DNA of 11,954 bases from DASXBJ01 sp036491755 (GTDB lineage Bacteria; Chloroflexota; Dormibacteria; Dormibacterales; Dormibacteraceae): positions 1 to 11,954 of the forward strand of contig DASXBJ010000061.1 of NCBI GenBank assembly GCA_036491755.1, read 5' to 3'. A program made the position numbers and the translations under genes. This document shows, piece after piece, positions 1 to 5,584 of the stretch. Under the pieces are notes generated by a model. It saw only the letters and a list, made by a program, of their open reading frames with translations. It had not been told where the DNA came from and ran no database searches. The stretch's first letter is position 1. Each line of letters begins with the position of its first letter.

Positions 1-1
1 T

Positions 2-958
2 GCGGCCCTCTTCATCGCCACCGATCCGCTCTTTGTCGACAACAGCCGCGACCTGCGCGGCTACAGCCTGGCGGCGCTGGGGTGCGTGGTGGCGACAGTT
101 TTGATCGGCGGCAGGTGGACGAGGTGGCGCCTTGCCGCCTACGCCCTGGTGATGGGGCTCGCGATCGCGTCGCAGCTGTTCGCGGGCGTCGTCCTGCTCG
201 CGCACGTCGCCTGGATCGCCTCGCGCCGCTCATGGCCTCAGCTCGTGCAGCTTGCGCCGGCCTGGTTCGCCGGGGGCCTCATCGGCGTCGGCGCCAATGC
301 TTACATCCAGTACATCGAGCTGGTCCAGCACGGGTATCCCGCGAGCGTGTTCTACCCGACCTTCCCGCGTGACCTCGTCTTCTTCCTGCTGGGCGCGCCG
401 GTCCTGGTTCCGCTGGGCCTGTGGCTTTCGGCCGCGGGCTTTGGGGTGTGGGAGGTGCGCCATGCCGCCTGGCTCTGGACGACCGTCGCGGTCGTCGGCC
501 TGGTCGTGGTGTTCCTGTGGGCGGTCCTCAAGCCGGCCTACCTCTACCCGCGCTTTTTCATCTTCCTGGTCCCGGGCATCGCCTTCCTGATCGCCGCGGC
601 GATCGCGCGCTGGAAGGTGCTGGCGCCTGTCGTGCTCGCCGGCGCGGTTCTCGCGGCCGCGGGCCAGGTCCAGGGCTACACCCAGGATCCGCTGGCCCTG
701 CCGCAGGCTGCGGCCGCGATCGAGCGCATCCACGCGCAGGGCCGGCGCGCGTGCGTGCTGCACTCCGACGAGCAGGAGGTGGCGGCGTACACGTCCGACT
801 TCGCGGTGGTCACGAGCGCGGACCAGCTGCCGGCGTGCGACGCGGTGGTGGTGGTGAGTTGGAACGTGGACTTAGGCCTGCGAGACCTGGCCGCCCAGGA
901 ATTTCCGCACGCGACAGCCCTGCAGGCTTACTACCCCGCGGTCGTCCTGGAGAGGTGA
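2..958 (+). CDS. Polytopic membrane glycosyltransferase, GT39/PMT-like, C-terminal part
   Basis: The reading frame is open from the first base, so the start lies upstream of the window. The visible 318 residues hold about seven to eight hydrophobic membrane segments, then a soluble C-terminal tail of about 100 residues. Near the beginning 'DNSRDLRGYSLAALG' resembles the SR-x-x-RGY segment of GT-C type mannosyltransferase-like membrane proteins (dolichyl-phosphate-mannose protein mannosyltransferase / ArnT families). 'YPRFFIFLVPG' also fits these proteins. Such enzymes move a sugar from a polyprenyl-phosphate carrier to an acceptor on the outer face of the membrane. The catalytic acidic loop, normally in the N-terminal third, is outside the window, so activity and substrate cannot be judged. 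The frame ends at TGA 956-958, ten bases before a convergent small ORF. The membrane nature is firm; the family is likely. Confidence 0.7.
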   Translation, partial: AALFIATDPLFVDNSRDLRGYSLAALGCVVATVLIGGRWTRWRLAAYALVMGLAIASQLFAGVVLLAHVAWIASRRSWPQLVQLAPAWFAGGLIGVGANAYIQYIELVQHGYPASVFYPTFPRDLVFFLLGAPVLVPLGLWLSAAGFGVWEVRHAAWLWTTVAVVGLVVVFLWAVLKPAYLYPRFFIFLVPGIAFLIAAAIARWKVLAPVVLAGAVLAAAGQVQGYTQDPLALPQAAAAIERIHAQGRRACVLHSDEQEVAAYTSDFAVVTSADQLPACDAVVVVSWNVDLGLRDLAAQEFPHATALQAYYPAVVLER

Positions 959-967
959 GGGTCTGGC

Positions 968-1135
968 TTAGGCGCGGAGGCCGTTGGGGCTCATCTGGAG
1001 CACCTTGACGGCTCGGCCGCGCATCCGATCGCAGCGCCAGCAGAAGACTACGGCGTCGATCCCCCCCGGTAGGATCCCCTTCAGCAGAACCTCACGCTCT
1101 CTCTGGTGGAAGAACCAGCACACGAAAAACTGCAT
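968..1135 (-). CDS. Possible small cysteine-containing protein (55 aa)
   Basis: A 55-residue frame runs from ATG (1135-1133) to TAA (970-968) on the minus strand. It starts MQFFVCWFF and contains Cys6 and a CWRC motif (Cys32, Cys35), which could bind a metal, followed by a basic, hydrophobic tail (RAVKVLQMSPNGLRA). Codon choice is GC-rich at third positions, like real genes here. There is no clear Shine-Dalgarno sequence before the ATG. It is convergent with the glycosyltransferase and is the only plausible coding content of the 959-1251 gap; nothing else was recognised there. No family is recognised, and it could be a chance frame. Confidence 0.3.
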   Translation of the reverse strand: MQFFVCWFFHQREREVLLKGILPGGIDAVVFCWRCDRMRGRAVKVLQMSPNGLRA

Positions 1136-1251
1136 GGACCGCTCGTGAAGCTAGCACCGGACCCAAGACAAATCCCCCCACGCCCTGTTAAGAGTCTTCA
1201 ATCCGTGGTCGAGGTAGCTGAAATGGGCCGCCGGCCAGGGCGGCGGGTCCG

Positions 1252-1593
1252 TCAGGGCGCGAGCTCGTCGATCTTGGCCGCCAGGATGAAGTCGTTCTCG
1301 GTCAGGCCGCCCGCGGCGTGGGTCGTCAACCTCACGGTCAGGGATCCATAGGTGAGCGTGAGATCGGGGTGGTGGCCCTCGGCCTCGGCGAGCTCGGCGA
1401 TCCGGTTCACGAGCTCGACCCCTGGCATGAACCCCTTGAAGCGGAGCGTCTTGACCAGGCCGGCACGACCGTCCGACTCATCGATCGCCCAGCCCGATAA
1501 CTCCGCCAGGAGGGCCCGGCTCTCGGCGTCGGGGAGCGGGGGAGTGCCCTTCTCGCAGGCCACGCAGTGCCGCCGTGCAAGCGGAGCCTCCAT
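1252..1593 (-). CDS. Pterin-4a-carbinolamine dehydratase (4a-hydroxytetrahydrobiopterin dehydratase)
   Basis: This 113-aa protein has the usual length and signature of the PCD/DCoH family (EC 4.2.1.96). The family dehydrates 4a-hydroxytetrahydropterin so that the pterin cofactor of aromatic amino acid hydroxylases can be recycled. Visible motifs are 'EGHHPDL' at residues 72-78, with the catalytic-type His74-His75 pair and Pro76, and 'THAAGGLTENDF' at 91-102, which supplies the third conserved histidine (His92). A short N-terminal 'CVACEKG' (Cys10, Cys13) precedes the domain, as in many bacterial and archaeal members. The gene diverges from tRNA-Val, with only 41 bp between its ATG and the tRNA. 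No Shine-Dalgarno sequence is visible, and a -10-like TACGAT lies eight bases before the ATG, suggesting a leaderless mRNA. No phenylalanine hydroxylase gene is in the window, so the partner enzyme is unknown. Confidence 0.93.
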   Translation of the reverse strand: MEAPLARRHCVACEKGTPPLPDAESRALLAELSGWAIDESDGRAGLVKTLRFKGFMPGVELVNRIAELAEAEGHHPDLTLTYGSLTVRLTTHAAGGLTENDFILAAKIDELAP

Positions 1594-1594
1594 C

Positions 1595-1623
1595 TCGTTG
1601 GATCGTACGTGGGTGGGTAGAAT
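1595..1623 (+). promoter_or_regulatory. Putative tRNA-Val promoter
   Basis: TAGAAT (1618-1623) is a good -10 match lying 11 bases before the first tRNA base, as expected for a short 5' leader. The -35 candidate TCGTTG (1595-1600), 17 bases upstream, is weak. It overlaps the minus-strand promoter region of the PCD gene. Confidence 0.4.
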
Positions 1624-1630
1624 GTTGCAC
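1602..1630 (-). promoter_or_regulatory. Putative leaderless promoter of the PCD gene
   Basis: On the minus strand, TACGAT (1607-1602) matches the -10 pattern TANNNT and ends eight bases before the ATG at 1593. Transcription would therefore begin at or next to the start codon. A weak -35-like GTGCAA sits 17 bases further upstream (1630-1625). It overlaps the region driving tRNA-Val in the other direction. Confidence 0.35.
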
Positions 1631-1634
1631 CCAT

Positions 1635-1709
1635 GGGCGGCTAGCTCAGTGGGAGAGCGCTCGCCTCACACGCGAGAGGTCATTGGTTCGACCCCAATGC
1701 CGCCCACCA
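1635..1709 (+). tRNA. tRNA-Val (anticodon CAC), CCA encoded
   Basis: A complete cloverleaf can be folded by eye. The acceptor GGGCGGC (1635-1641) pairs fully with GCCGCCC (1699-1705). The D arm is GCTC/GAGC (1644-1658). The anticodon stem CTCGC/GCGAG flanks loop CTCACAC with anticodon CAC at 1667-1669. The T arm is ATTGG/CCAAT with loop TTCGACC. The discriminator is A1706 and CCA is encoded (1707-1709). It reads GUG valine codons, which are frequent in a GC-rich genome. Confidence 0.97.
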
Positions 1710-1812
1710 AGCTCCAGATACCAAACCAGCGCGGAATCGCCAACCCGTGGCCGCACGGTGTGACCGTCAGCTGAACCGACCCCGCTAAGATCGATACCGG
1801 CTACCCAAGCGC

Positions 1813-1886
1813 GGCCCCGTCGTCTAGTGGTCTAGGACGCAGCCCTCTCAAGGCTGAGATCGCGGGTTCGAACCCCGCCGGGGCTA
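1813..1886 (+). tRNA. tRNA-Glu (anticodon CTC), used as integration site
   Basis: The acceptor GGCCCCG (1813-1819) pairs with CGGGGCT (1879-1885), with a G-U first pair. The anticodon stem CAGCC/GGCTG flanks loop CTCTCAA with CTC at 1847-1849, reading GAG. The T arm is GCGGG/CCCGC with loop TTCGAAC. The discriminator is A1886. No CCA is encoded (the next bases are CTT), unlike tRNA-Val just upstream. Its last 17 matching bases are repeated at 4554-4570, and a decayed recombinase reads antisense into it. The present 3' end was therefore probably supplied by the inserted element. A TAAGAT (1786-1791) could be its -10 box. Confidence 0.96.
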
Positions 1887-2239
1887 CTTTCCCGATGTCG
1901 AAACGCCTGCTTCAGAAGTTCGACCACCAAGGCTTCCCGATCCTTCCGCGGCGCGACTTCAAAGATGCGGCCGTCCAGCACGTCCAGTTCATCGAAGAAG
2001 ATCGCCAGCAGGTCGCGCCGGGTGCGCGGGTCACCTGTGTTCCAGCCCTTCACCAGCGAACCAAGCGGAAGCGCAGTCGTGTCCATGGCCTGTGTCTGGC
2101 TGGCGACCAGTTCAGCACGGCTGGCCGTCAGCCTGTCCCACTCCGACCTGTACTGGTCTTCCGTCAGGTGGCCCCACTCATAGCGCTTGCCTAGGCGTTG
2201 AACGGCTGGGCCGACAGTAGGTCCGGATGCGTAAGGTCC
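1832..2239 (-). pseudogene. Decayed large serine recombinase, C-terminal fragment
   Basis: The minus-strand frame is open from 2239, just inside an in-frame TGA at 2242-2240, to a stop at 1834-1832. It contains 'QRLGKRYEWGHLTEDQYRSE', typical of the coiled-coil region of large serine recombinases, then 'GWNTGDPRTRRDLLAIFFDE' and 'LDVLDGRIFEV', typical of their extreme C-terminus. The catalytic resolvase domain, recombinase domain and zinc ribbon are all missing, and the only internal ATG (2086) would give just the tail. Its last residues (about GGVRTRDLSLERAAS) are the antisense of tRNA-Glu, so the frame runs into the tRNA as expected for an element inserted there. Large serine recombinases cut and rejoin DNA at att sites using a catalytic serine that is absent here. 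It is a relic of the integrase that placed the element. Confidence 0.8.
1868..1884 (+). repeat. Left attachment-site repeat (attL), inside tRNA-Glu
   Basis: TCGAACCCCGCCGGGGC covers most of the T loop, the 3' T stem and most of the 3' acceptor strand of tRNA-Glu. It is identical to 4554-4570. Identity stops at tRNA position 71. Confidence 0.8.
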
Positions 2240-2257
2240 TCATAGACTGAGTAAGGA

Positions 2258-2452
2258 ATGGCCGACCCGCAGCAAGAACGCGACGCCCTCCTGACCACGA
2301 TCCGAGAGCGCGTTGAGCGTGGGTACTGGGTTCGTGTCGGGCTGGGTGATCCGTCCGAAGGTTGGACGATTCCGCTCGCGGTCTTTAGCCTTTGCGGGCC
2401 GCGGAGAATGGTCCAATCGCCCCGTAGCCGAGACGAATATGGCTGGCCATAA
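2258..2452 (+). CDS. Possible small hypothetical protein (64 aa)
   Basis: The 64-residue frame begins MADPQQERDALLTTIRERV and ends just inside the start of the following membrane protein gene (14-base overlap), as in a coupled pair. An AAGGA directly abuts the ATG, too close to act as a normal Shine-Dalgarno sequence. The first 25 residues (a helical 'DALLTTIRERVERGYW') loosely resemble the N-terminus of the downstream 514-aa protein ('VALLSAIYEGLKQRGNW'). It may be a remnant of a related gene. No family is recognised, and it may not be translated. Confidence 0.3.
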   Translation: MADPQQERDALLTTIRERVERGYWVRVGLGDPSEGWTIPLAVFSLCGPRRMVQSPRSRDEYGWP

Positions 2453-2837
2453 GCGAGCCCGAAAGAGGGGGTTTCCGGCTGACTACTTAATGGCCGCTCG
2501 CGATCGCGATCGGTGGTACGGAGTGGTCATCCTGTCCGTGGTCTCGAGCATGCTTGTGATTGCTCTGACGTATTGGACAATTTTCGCATGGGTTCTTGAG
2601 GTTGCGACGATTCCGTTCGGGATCTATGCATCGGTACGCTTCGCCGCTCTGGATCAGCGTTCGGGACGTCTCTTAAGTCCGTGGTTGGAGCAGAACCCAT
2701 ACACTGGTCCAGCGGCCGGATTCCTGAATCCATTGCGTACCTTTGCGCTGACACATCCTTTCCCGATAGGAATCACTATCAGCGCGGTAATTGTCGGCTT
2801 GACTGTCCTGGTCGGAATCCTCCTACGTCGCGCGTGA
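2439..2837 (+). CDS. Small membrane protein of the element, unknown function
   Basis: From ATG 2439 the product is 132 aa. It begins MAGHKRARKRG, a basic cytosolic tail. Two hydrophobic stretches follow at about residues 27-45 and 48-66, then a polar region (about 67-105, including RLLSPWLEQNPYTGP) and a third membrane segment at 108-128, ending LLRRA. An in-frame ATG at 2313 would add 42 residues of arginine/serine-rich sequence that look like the shadow of the upstream small frame, so the shorter start is preferred. No strong Shine-Dalgarno sequence is visible. Base composition is distinctly less GC-rich than the flanking chromosome. No family is recognised. It lies upstream of the 514-aa protein with a 126-bp gap, so co-transcription is possible but not shown. 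A membrane partner or effector for that protein is only a guess. Confidence 0.6.
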   Translation: MAGHKRARKRGFPADYLMAARDRDRWYGVVILSVVSSMLVIALTYWTIFAWVLEVATIPFGIYASVRFAALDQRSGRLLSPWLEQNPYTGPAAGFLNPLRTFALTHPFPIGITISAVIVGLTVLVGILLRRA

Positions 2838-2955
2838 ATGTATGGACAGCGATATCGCGCCGGGAGAGGCAGATCCCGAGTGGCAGAAGAATCAGACAAG
2901 CCAGCCCTAAGCTTCTGAATCTGGCGGCGGGCGTTTCAGCAGTTCCGTTTACCCT

Positions 2956-2982
2956 CATCGGGAATGGCAGAGTCGAACCCCC
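2956..2982 (+). repeat. Internal degenerate att-like repeat
   Basis: CATCGGGAATGGC (2956-2968) is identical to 4538-4550, and TCGAACCCC (2973-2981) recurs at the matching place in the right repeat (4554-4562). The spacers are four and three bases. The rest of the 17-bp core is degenerate (CTGGGC instead of GCCGGGGC). It overlaps the ATG and first codons of the 514-aa gene. Confidence 0.6.
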
Positions 2983-4508
2983 TGGGCGACGATGAGGTTG
3001 CCCTGCTGTCCGCCATCTACGAGGGCCTGAAGCAGCGCGGCAACTGGCCGCCGTTCTCCTACGTCGATCGGGTCCTTCACCAAAGGGGACTCGACATTGA
3101 CAAGGTGGCCGACGGCATCCCGCCGGATATGACCAACGTCGGCCCCGGCGTTCGTCACGTGTCCGGCGATGATGAAGTCACCATGAGCGTCGCTGGTCTG
3201 TATTACGTCCCAGGCGCAGAGAACGACCTGCGTCTATTCGTTCAGGCGGTCTCGACCGCCGTAGTCATTGAGCGGTCACTAGAACCCTCAGTCGAAGGGG
3301 GCCAGCGACCAGCCCTGGACAGCCCAGTGGTGCTGAATCTCGCTAGGAACCGGGCCACAGCGCAGCGGCTGTACCTGTTCATGCGCTACGAACCTTGGGC
3401 CGGGGGAGGCAGTGTGACGGTGGAAGGCTGGGACATAACGATCACGCGCGCCGTTCGCGGGTTCAGCGGTATCAAGACGATTGAGGACTACCTACAACGG
3501 CGGGCAGAATTCTTTCGTCAGGCGGCGCGCACCCCGCCTGCGGTGCGGTTGGGGATCACACCCGGCACCGTCCTTGGCATTAGCGGTGACGATCAAGAGA
3601 GCCCGCCGCAGGCCGCGGGGGGAGGATCGAAGCCTCGCGATCAAGCTGGGCCCCAATCCCGAGCCGGTGGAGCGCTTGCGCCGGTCATCGCACGGCTTCA
3701 TCCGACGGTTGTCGTCAAGGCCTATCGACTTTTCGATGACGGACACTTTGCGTCGGCGGTCTTTGAGGCATTCAAAGCGATTGAGGTTCGTGTCGCGGCG
3801 CAGAGCGGACTCGATATTTCGGGTCGCCCGCTTATGTCCGCTGCACTAGCGGACGGCGGCCCGATTCAACTTGCTGCCGCACCCAGGAGCGGGAACGACG
3901 AGCAGGAGGGTTTCAAGCTGCTGTTCATGGGCGCCATGCAGGGGATACGAAACCCAAAGGCCCATGCGTTTGACCGCCCGCCGTCGGCGCAACGAGCCGC
4001 CGAATATCTGTCACTAGCCAGCGTGATGCTTCGGCGGCTTGATGATGCCGTGCATGACTTGATGAGGTCGAGCCCCGATAAGGGCCGCGAGCTGGTCCGC
4101 AAAATCGAAGCCGTTCTCCCGATGTCCGTTCAAGCCCGCGTTGAGGGCACCCTTACATATCCATCGAGTGGCGTGCCGCCTTCAACGGTGGTTCTCTATG
4201 GCGGCCCGGGATCACGTCACGGGCAACTAATCAGAACCGCCTTCAGCGTTCGAACGGTTCCCTTCGTTTTCGACAGTGTCATTGCAGGTCGTCACACCCC
4301 AGTCGCGTACGCGGCGATGACCCCCACGACGATGGTTGGCTCAGTTGCTTTCGAGAACGCGGAGCAGCCGTGGCTTGAACTCGGGCCTGGAGAAGTTCGA
4401 AGCGGTGTTGTGATCGACCATTGGGTTGGCTCAGAGGAATTCGATGGCGGTTACATCGACGCGAATCCACCTGACGCGATAGAACCCGGATACGAACTCC
4501 TGACCTAA
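2964..4508 (+). CDS. TIGR02391 (Hypoth_Ymh)-domain protein with HEPN-like RNPKAH motif and extra N- and C-terminal regions
   Basis: The 514-aa product has four parts. Residues 1-55 are helical ('VALLSAIYEGLKQRGNW'), possibly winged-helix-like. Residues 60-185 are mixed alpha/beta. A Gly/Pro/Gln-rich linker spans 205-240. A central domain covers about 243-365. That domain contains 'LHPTVVVKAYRLFDDGHFA', 'AVFEAFKAIEVRV', 'EQEGFKLLFMGAMQGIRNP' and 'EYLSLASVMLRRLDDA', which match my recollection of the TIGR02391/Hypoth_Ymh family often found on phages, plasmids and islands. R329-NPKA-H334 fits the R-N-x3-H signature of HEPN RNases. Residues about 388-485 look beta-rich and are not recognised. The start follows a -10-like TACCCT (2950-2955) by eight bases, so the mRNA may be leaderless, and the first codons lie inside a degenerate att-like repeat. 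The domain call is fairly sure. RNase activity and a defence role are inference. Confidence 0.75.
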   Translation: MAESNPLGDDEVALLSAIYEGLKQRGNWPPFSYVDRVLHQRGLDIDKVADGIPPDMTNVGPGVRHVSGDDEVTMSVAGLYYVPGAENDLRLFVQAVSTAVVIERSLEPSVEGGQRPALDSPVVLNLARNRATAQRLYLFMRYEPWAGGGSVTVEGWDITITRAVRGFSGIKTIEDYLQRRAEFFRQAARTPPAVRLGITPGTVLGISGDDQESPPQAAGGGSKPRDQAGPQSRAGGALAPVIARLHPTVVVKAYRLFDDGHFASAVFEAFKAIEVRVAAQSGLDISGRPLMSAALADGGPIQLAAAPRSGNDEQEGFKLLFMGAMQGIRNPKAHAFDRPPSAQRAAEYLSLASVMLRRLDDAVHDLMRSSPDKGRELVRKIEAVLPMSVQARVEGTLTYPSSGVPPSTVVLYGGPGSRHGQLIRTAFSVRTVPFVFDSVIAGRHTPVAYAAMTPTTMVGSVAFENAEQPWLELGPGEVRSGVVIDHWVGSEEFDGGYIDANPPDAIEPGYELLT

Positions 4509-4537
4509 GTGCGGCTATGCGAACCTGATGGCCGGGA

Positions 4538-4575
4538 CATCGGGAATGGCGCCTCGAACCCCGCCGGGGCAACCA
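4538..4575 (+). repeat. Right attachment-site repeat (attR) with apparent ancestral CCA tail
   Basis: 4554-4570 is identical to the tRNA-Glu 3' segment 1868-1884. It continues A-A-C-C-A (4571-4575), which reads as tRNA base 72, the discriminator and an encoded CCA. The preceding 13 bases (4538-4550) match the internal copy at 2956-2968. The old base 72 would be A, which does not pair with G1 and may have drifted. Confidence 0.75.
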
Positions 4576-4622
4576 GACTTGTTCGATGACAGGTCCGTTG
4601 GCGGTGTCGTCTCGATCTTTGG

Positions 4623-5225
4623 GTGAGAATCGAACACTTACTGTCATCAGTCCTCTACCACTGGGCGTCACGGGATGATCTGGATGGAATCCAGCGTCGC
4701 GGCCTGCTCCCGCGCCGGGGCGGATTTCTGGGATTCCACAGCGACGATCCTGCCGTCTACCTGGCGATCGAGGGAGATTGCACCAAGGACTTCAATCCGG
4801 CGGTGGTTCTGGCCGACGCGCCACTTCGCGTAGAGGTCGCGGTCGGCCGCCTGAAACCTGAGCTATTCGCGGCTGACCTGAACGCACTCCTCGATCCACA
4901 AATCATCTTCATCGCCCGGCGAAAAACGATCGATCTCTTCGATCCTGAATGCTGGACTCTCGAGAACTCGCTTGCGTTCGCAGGCTGTGCTCGATATCGC
5001 GGAAGCATCCCGCCGCATGTTCTTGAGCTCACTGCTATGGATGAGCCAGAGCAGATTCATTTCAGCGCCGCTTACCGCTATCAGTGGTCGGACACCGAGC
5101 GCTCAGAGTTGATTCAGGTACTGGATCGTCTCGGGGGCGTAGCCCGCTCTCACGCTGGCGACCCGCAGTTGGTAGGGGAAATCTTTCGTCCGCTTCGGGA
5201 TTGGGCCAACACAGGCGACGAATGA
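4623..5225 (+). CDS. Possible ADP-ribosyltransferase-fold (KptA/DarT-like) protein
   Basis: The 200-aa product starts at GTG 4623, the only start codon between the upstream in-frame TGA (4587-4589) and the conserved N-terminal motif. 'VLYHWASRDDLDGIQRRGLLP' (residues 10-30) followed by 'AVYLA' (44-48) resembles the [L/Y]-H-x-T/S...I...GL.P...YLT layout of ART-fold proteins such as RNA 2'-phosphotransferase and DarT-like enzymes. 'LRVEVAVGRLKPELFAADLN' and 'YRGSIPPHVLEL' (125-136) fit small island-borne proteins of this kind. The fold binds NAD and either transfers ADP-ribose or removes a 2'-phosphate. Not all catalytic residues can be assigned, so activity is uncertain. It starts 48 bases after the right att core and ends with a palindrome over the stop codon. 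The protein is likely real; its function is tentative. Confidence 0.5.
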   Translation: MRIEHLLSSVLYHWASRDDLDGIQRRGLLPRRGGFLGFHSDDPAVYLAIEGDCTKDFNPAVVLADAPLRVEVAVGRLKPELFAADLNALLDPQIIFIARRKTIDLFDPECWTLENSLAFAGCARYRGSIPPHVLELTAMDEPEQIHFSAAYRYQWSDTERSELIQVLDRLGGVARSHAGDPQLVGEIFRPLRDWANTGDE

Positions 5226-5238
5226 CAGCGTCGCTGTC
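5224..5238. terminator. Palindrome at the end of the ART-like gene
   Basis: GACAGCG-T-CGCTGTC is a perfect 7-bp inverted repeat overlapping the TGA stop (5223-5225). There is no downstream T-run, and a one-base loop would have to open to fold. It may be a weak transcription end or a protein-binding site. Confidence 0.25.
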
Positions 5239-5584
5239 TGGATCCCGTCGAGTGGTGGCAACGAGCCCGACCGAGGGGGGGTTGGCATCCGTCAAGCCTG
5301 GCGAAAGTTCTCGACATTGGTTCGATCTACTTAGTCTTTTGCGATGACACTACAGTTCAATTCCGATGAGCGGCGGCGACTAATCAGCCGCACCGAGAAT
5401 CGGATTACCACCTCCCCGAATCCGGTCGTTTGGCGCCAACCGCCGTTAACGGCCCCGGGGCTCCGCGCGTTCTGCGCCAGACGCGCGTCATTAGCCATCC
5501 GAGGTGAAGCTGCCAGGTCAGGCTACGCCTCAGTCGACTGGCAAGTAACTTTCGCGCCCGCCGGTCGTTGTTCGTATTGCGATC
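5226..5584. other. Non-coding gap of about 360 bp with small inverted repeats
   Basis: No convincing gene is seen. The frame starting at ATG 5344 runs into the lipoprotein gene in another frame and looks like chance. Two small inverted repeats occur: CGGATT/AATCCG (5401-5406, 5419-5424) and CGCGCGT/ACGCGCG (5464-5470, 5481-5487). Neither is followed by a T-run. The region presumably holds the promoter of the downstream lipoprotein, but no clear -35/-10 pair stands out. Confidence 0.4.

Larger units (their letters stand above)
1868..4570. mobile_element. Small integrated element in the 3' end of tRNA-Glu
   Basis: The element is bounded by the 17-bp direct repeat TCGAACCCCGCCGGGGC, at 1868-1884 inside tRNA-Glu and at 4554-4570. 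A serine recombinase remnant lies directly next to the tRNA end, the usual integrase position. The cargo is a small membrane protein and a 514-aa TIGR02391/Ymh-type protein. The middle (about 2440-2900) is clearly less GC-rich than the flanks, which fits foreign origin. The recombinase is broken, so the element is probably immobile unless helped in trans. The right repeat continues into AACCA, which looks like the encoded CCA tail of the ancestral tRNA. A partial third repeat at 2956-2982 hints at two tandem insertions. Confidence 0.75.

Noticed and set aside
2313..2438. Upstream ATG extension of the element's membrane protein
   Set aside because: The added residues are Arg/Ser-rich and look like an off-frame shadow; ATG 2439 with a basic tail before the first membrane segment is more natural.
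5300..5330. GGTTCGATC as part of a tRNA T arm
   Set aside because: No pairing T stem, acceptor or anticodon arm could be built around it.
5464..5487. CGCGCGT/ACGCGCG hairpin as a terminator
   Set aside because: No gene ends just before it and no T-run follows; it may be chance in GC-rich DNA.
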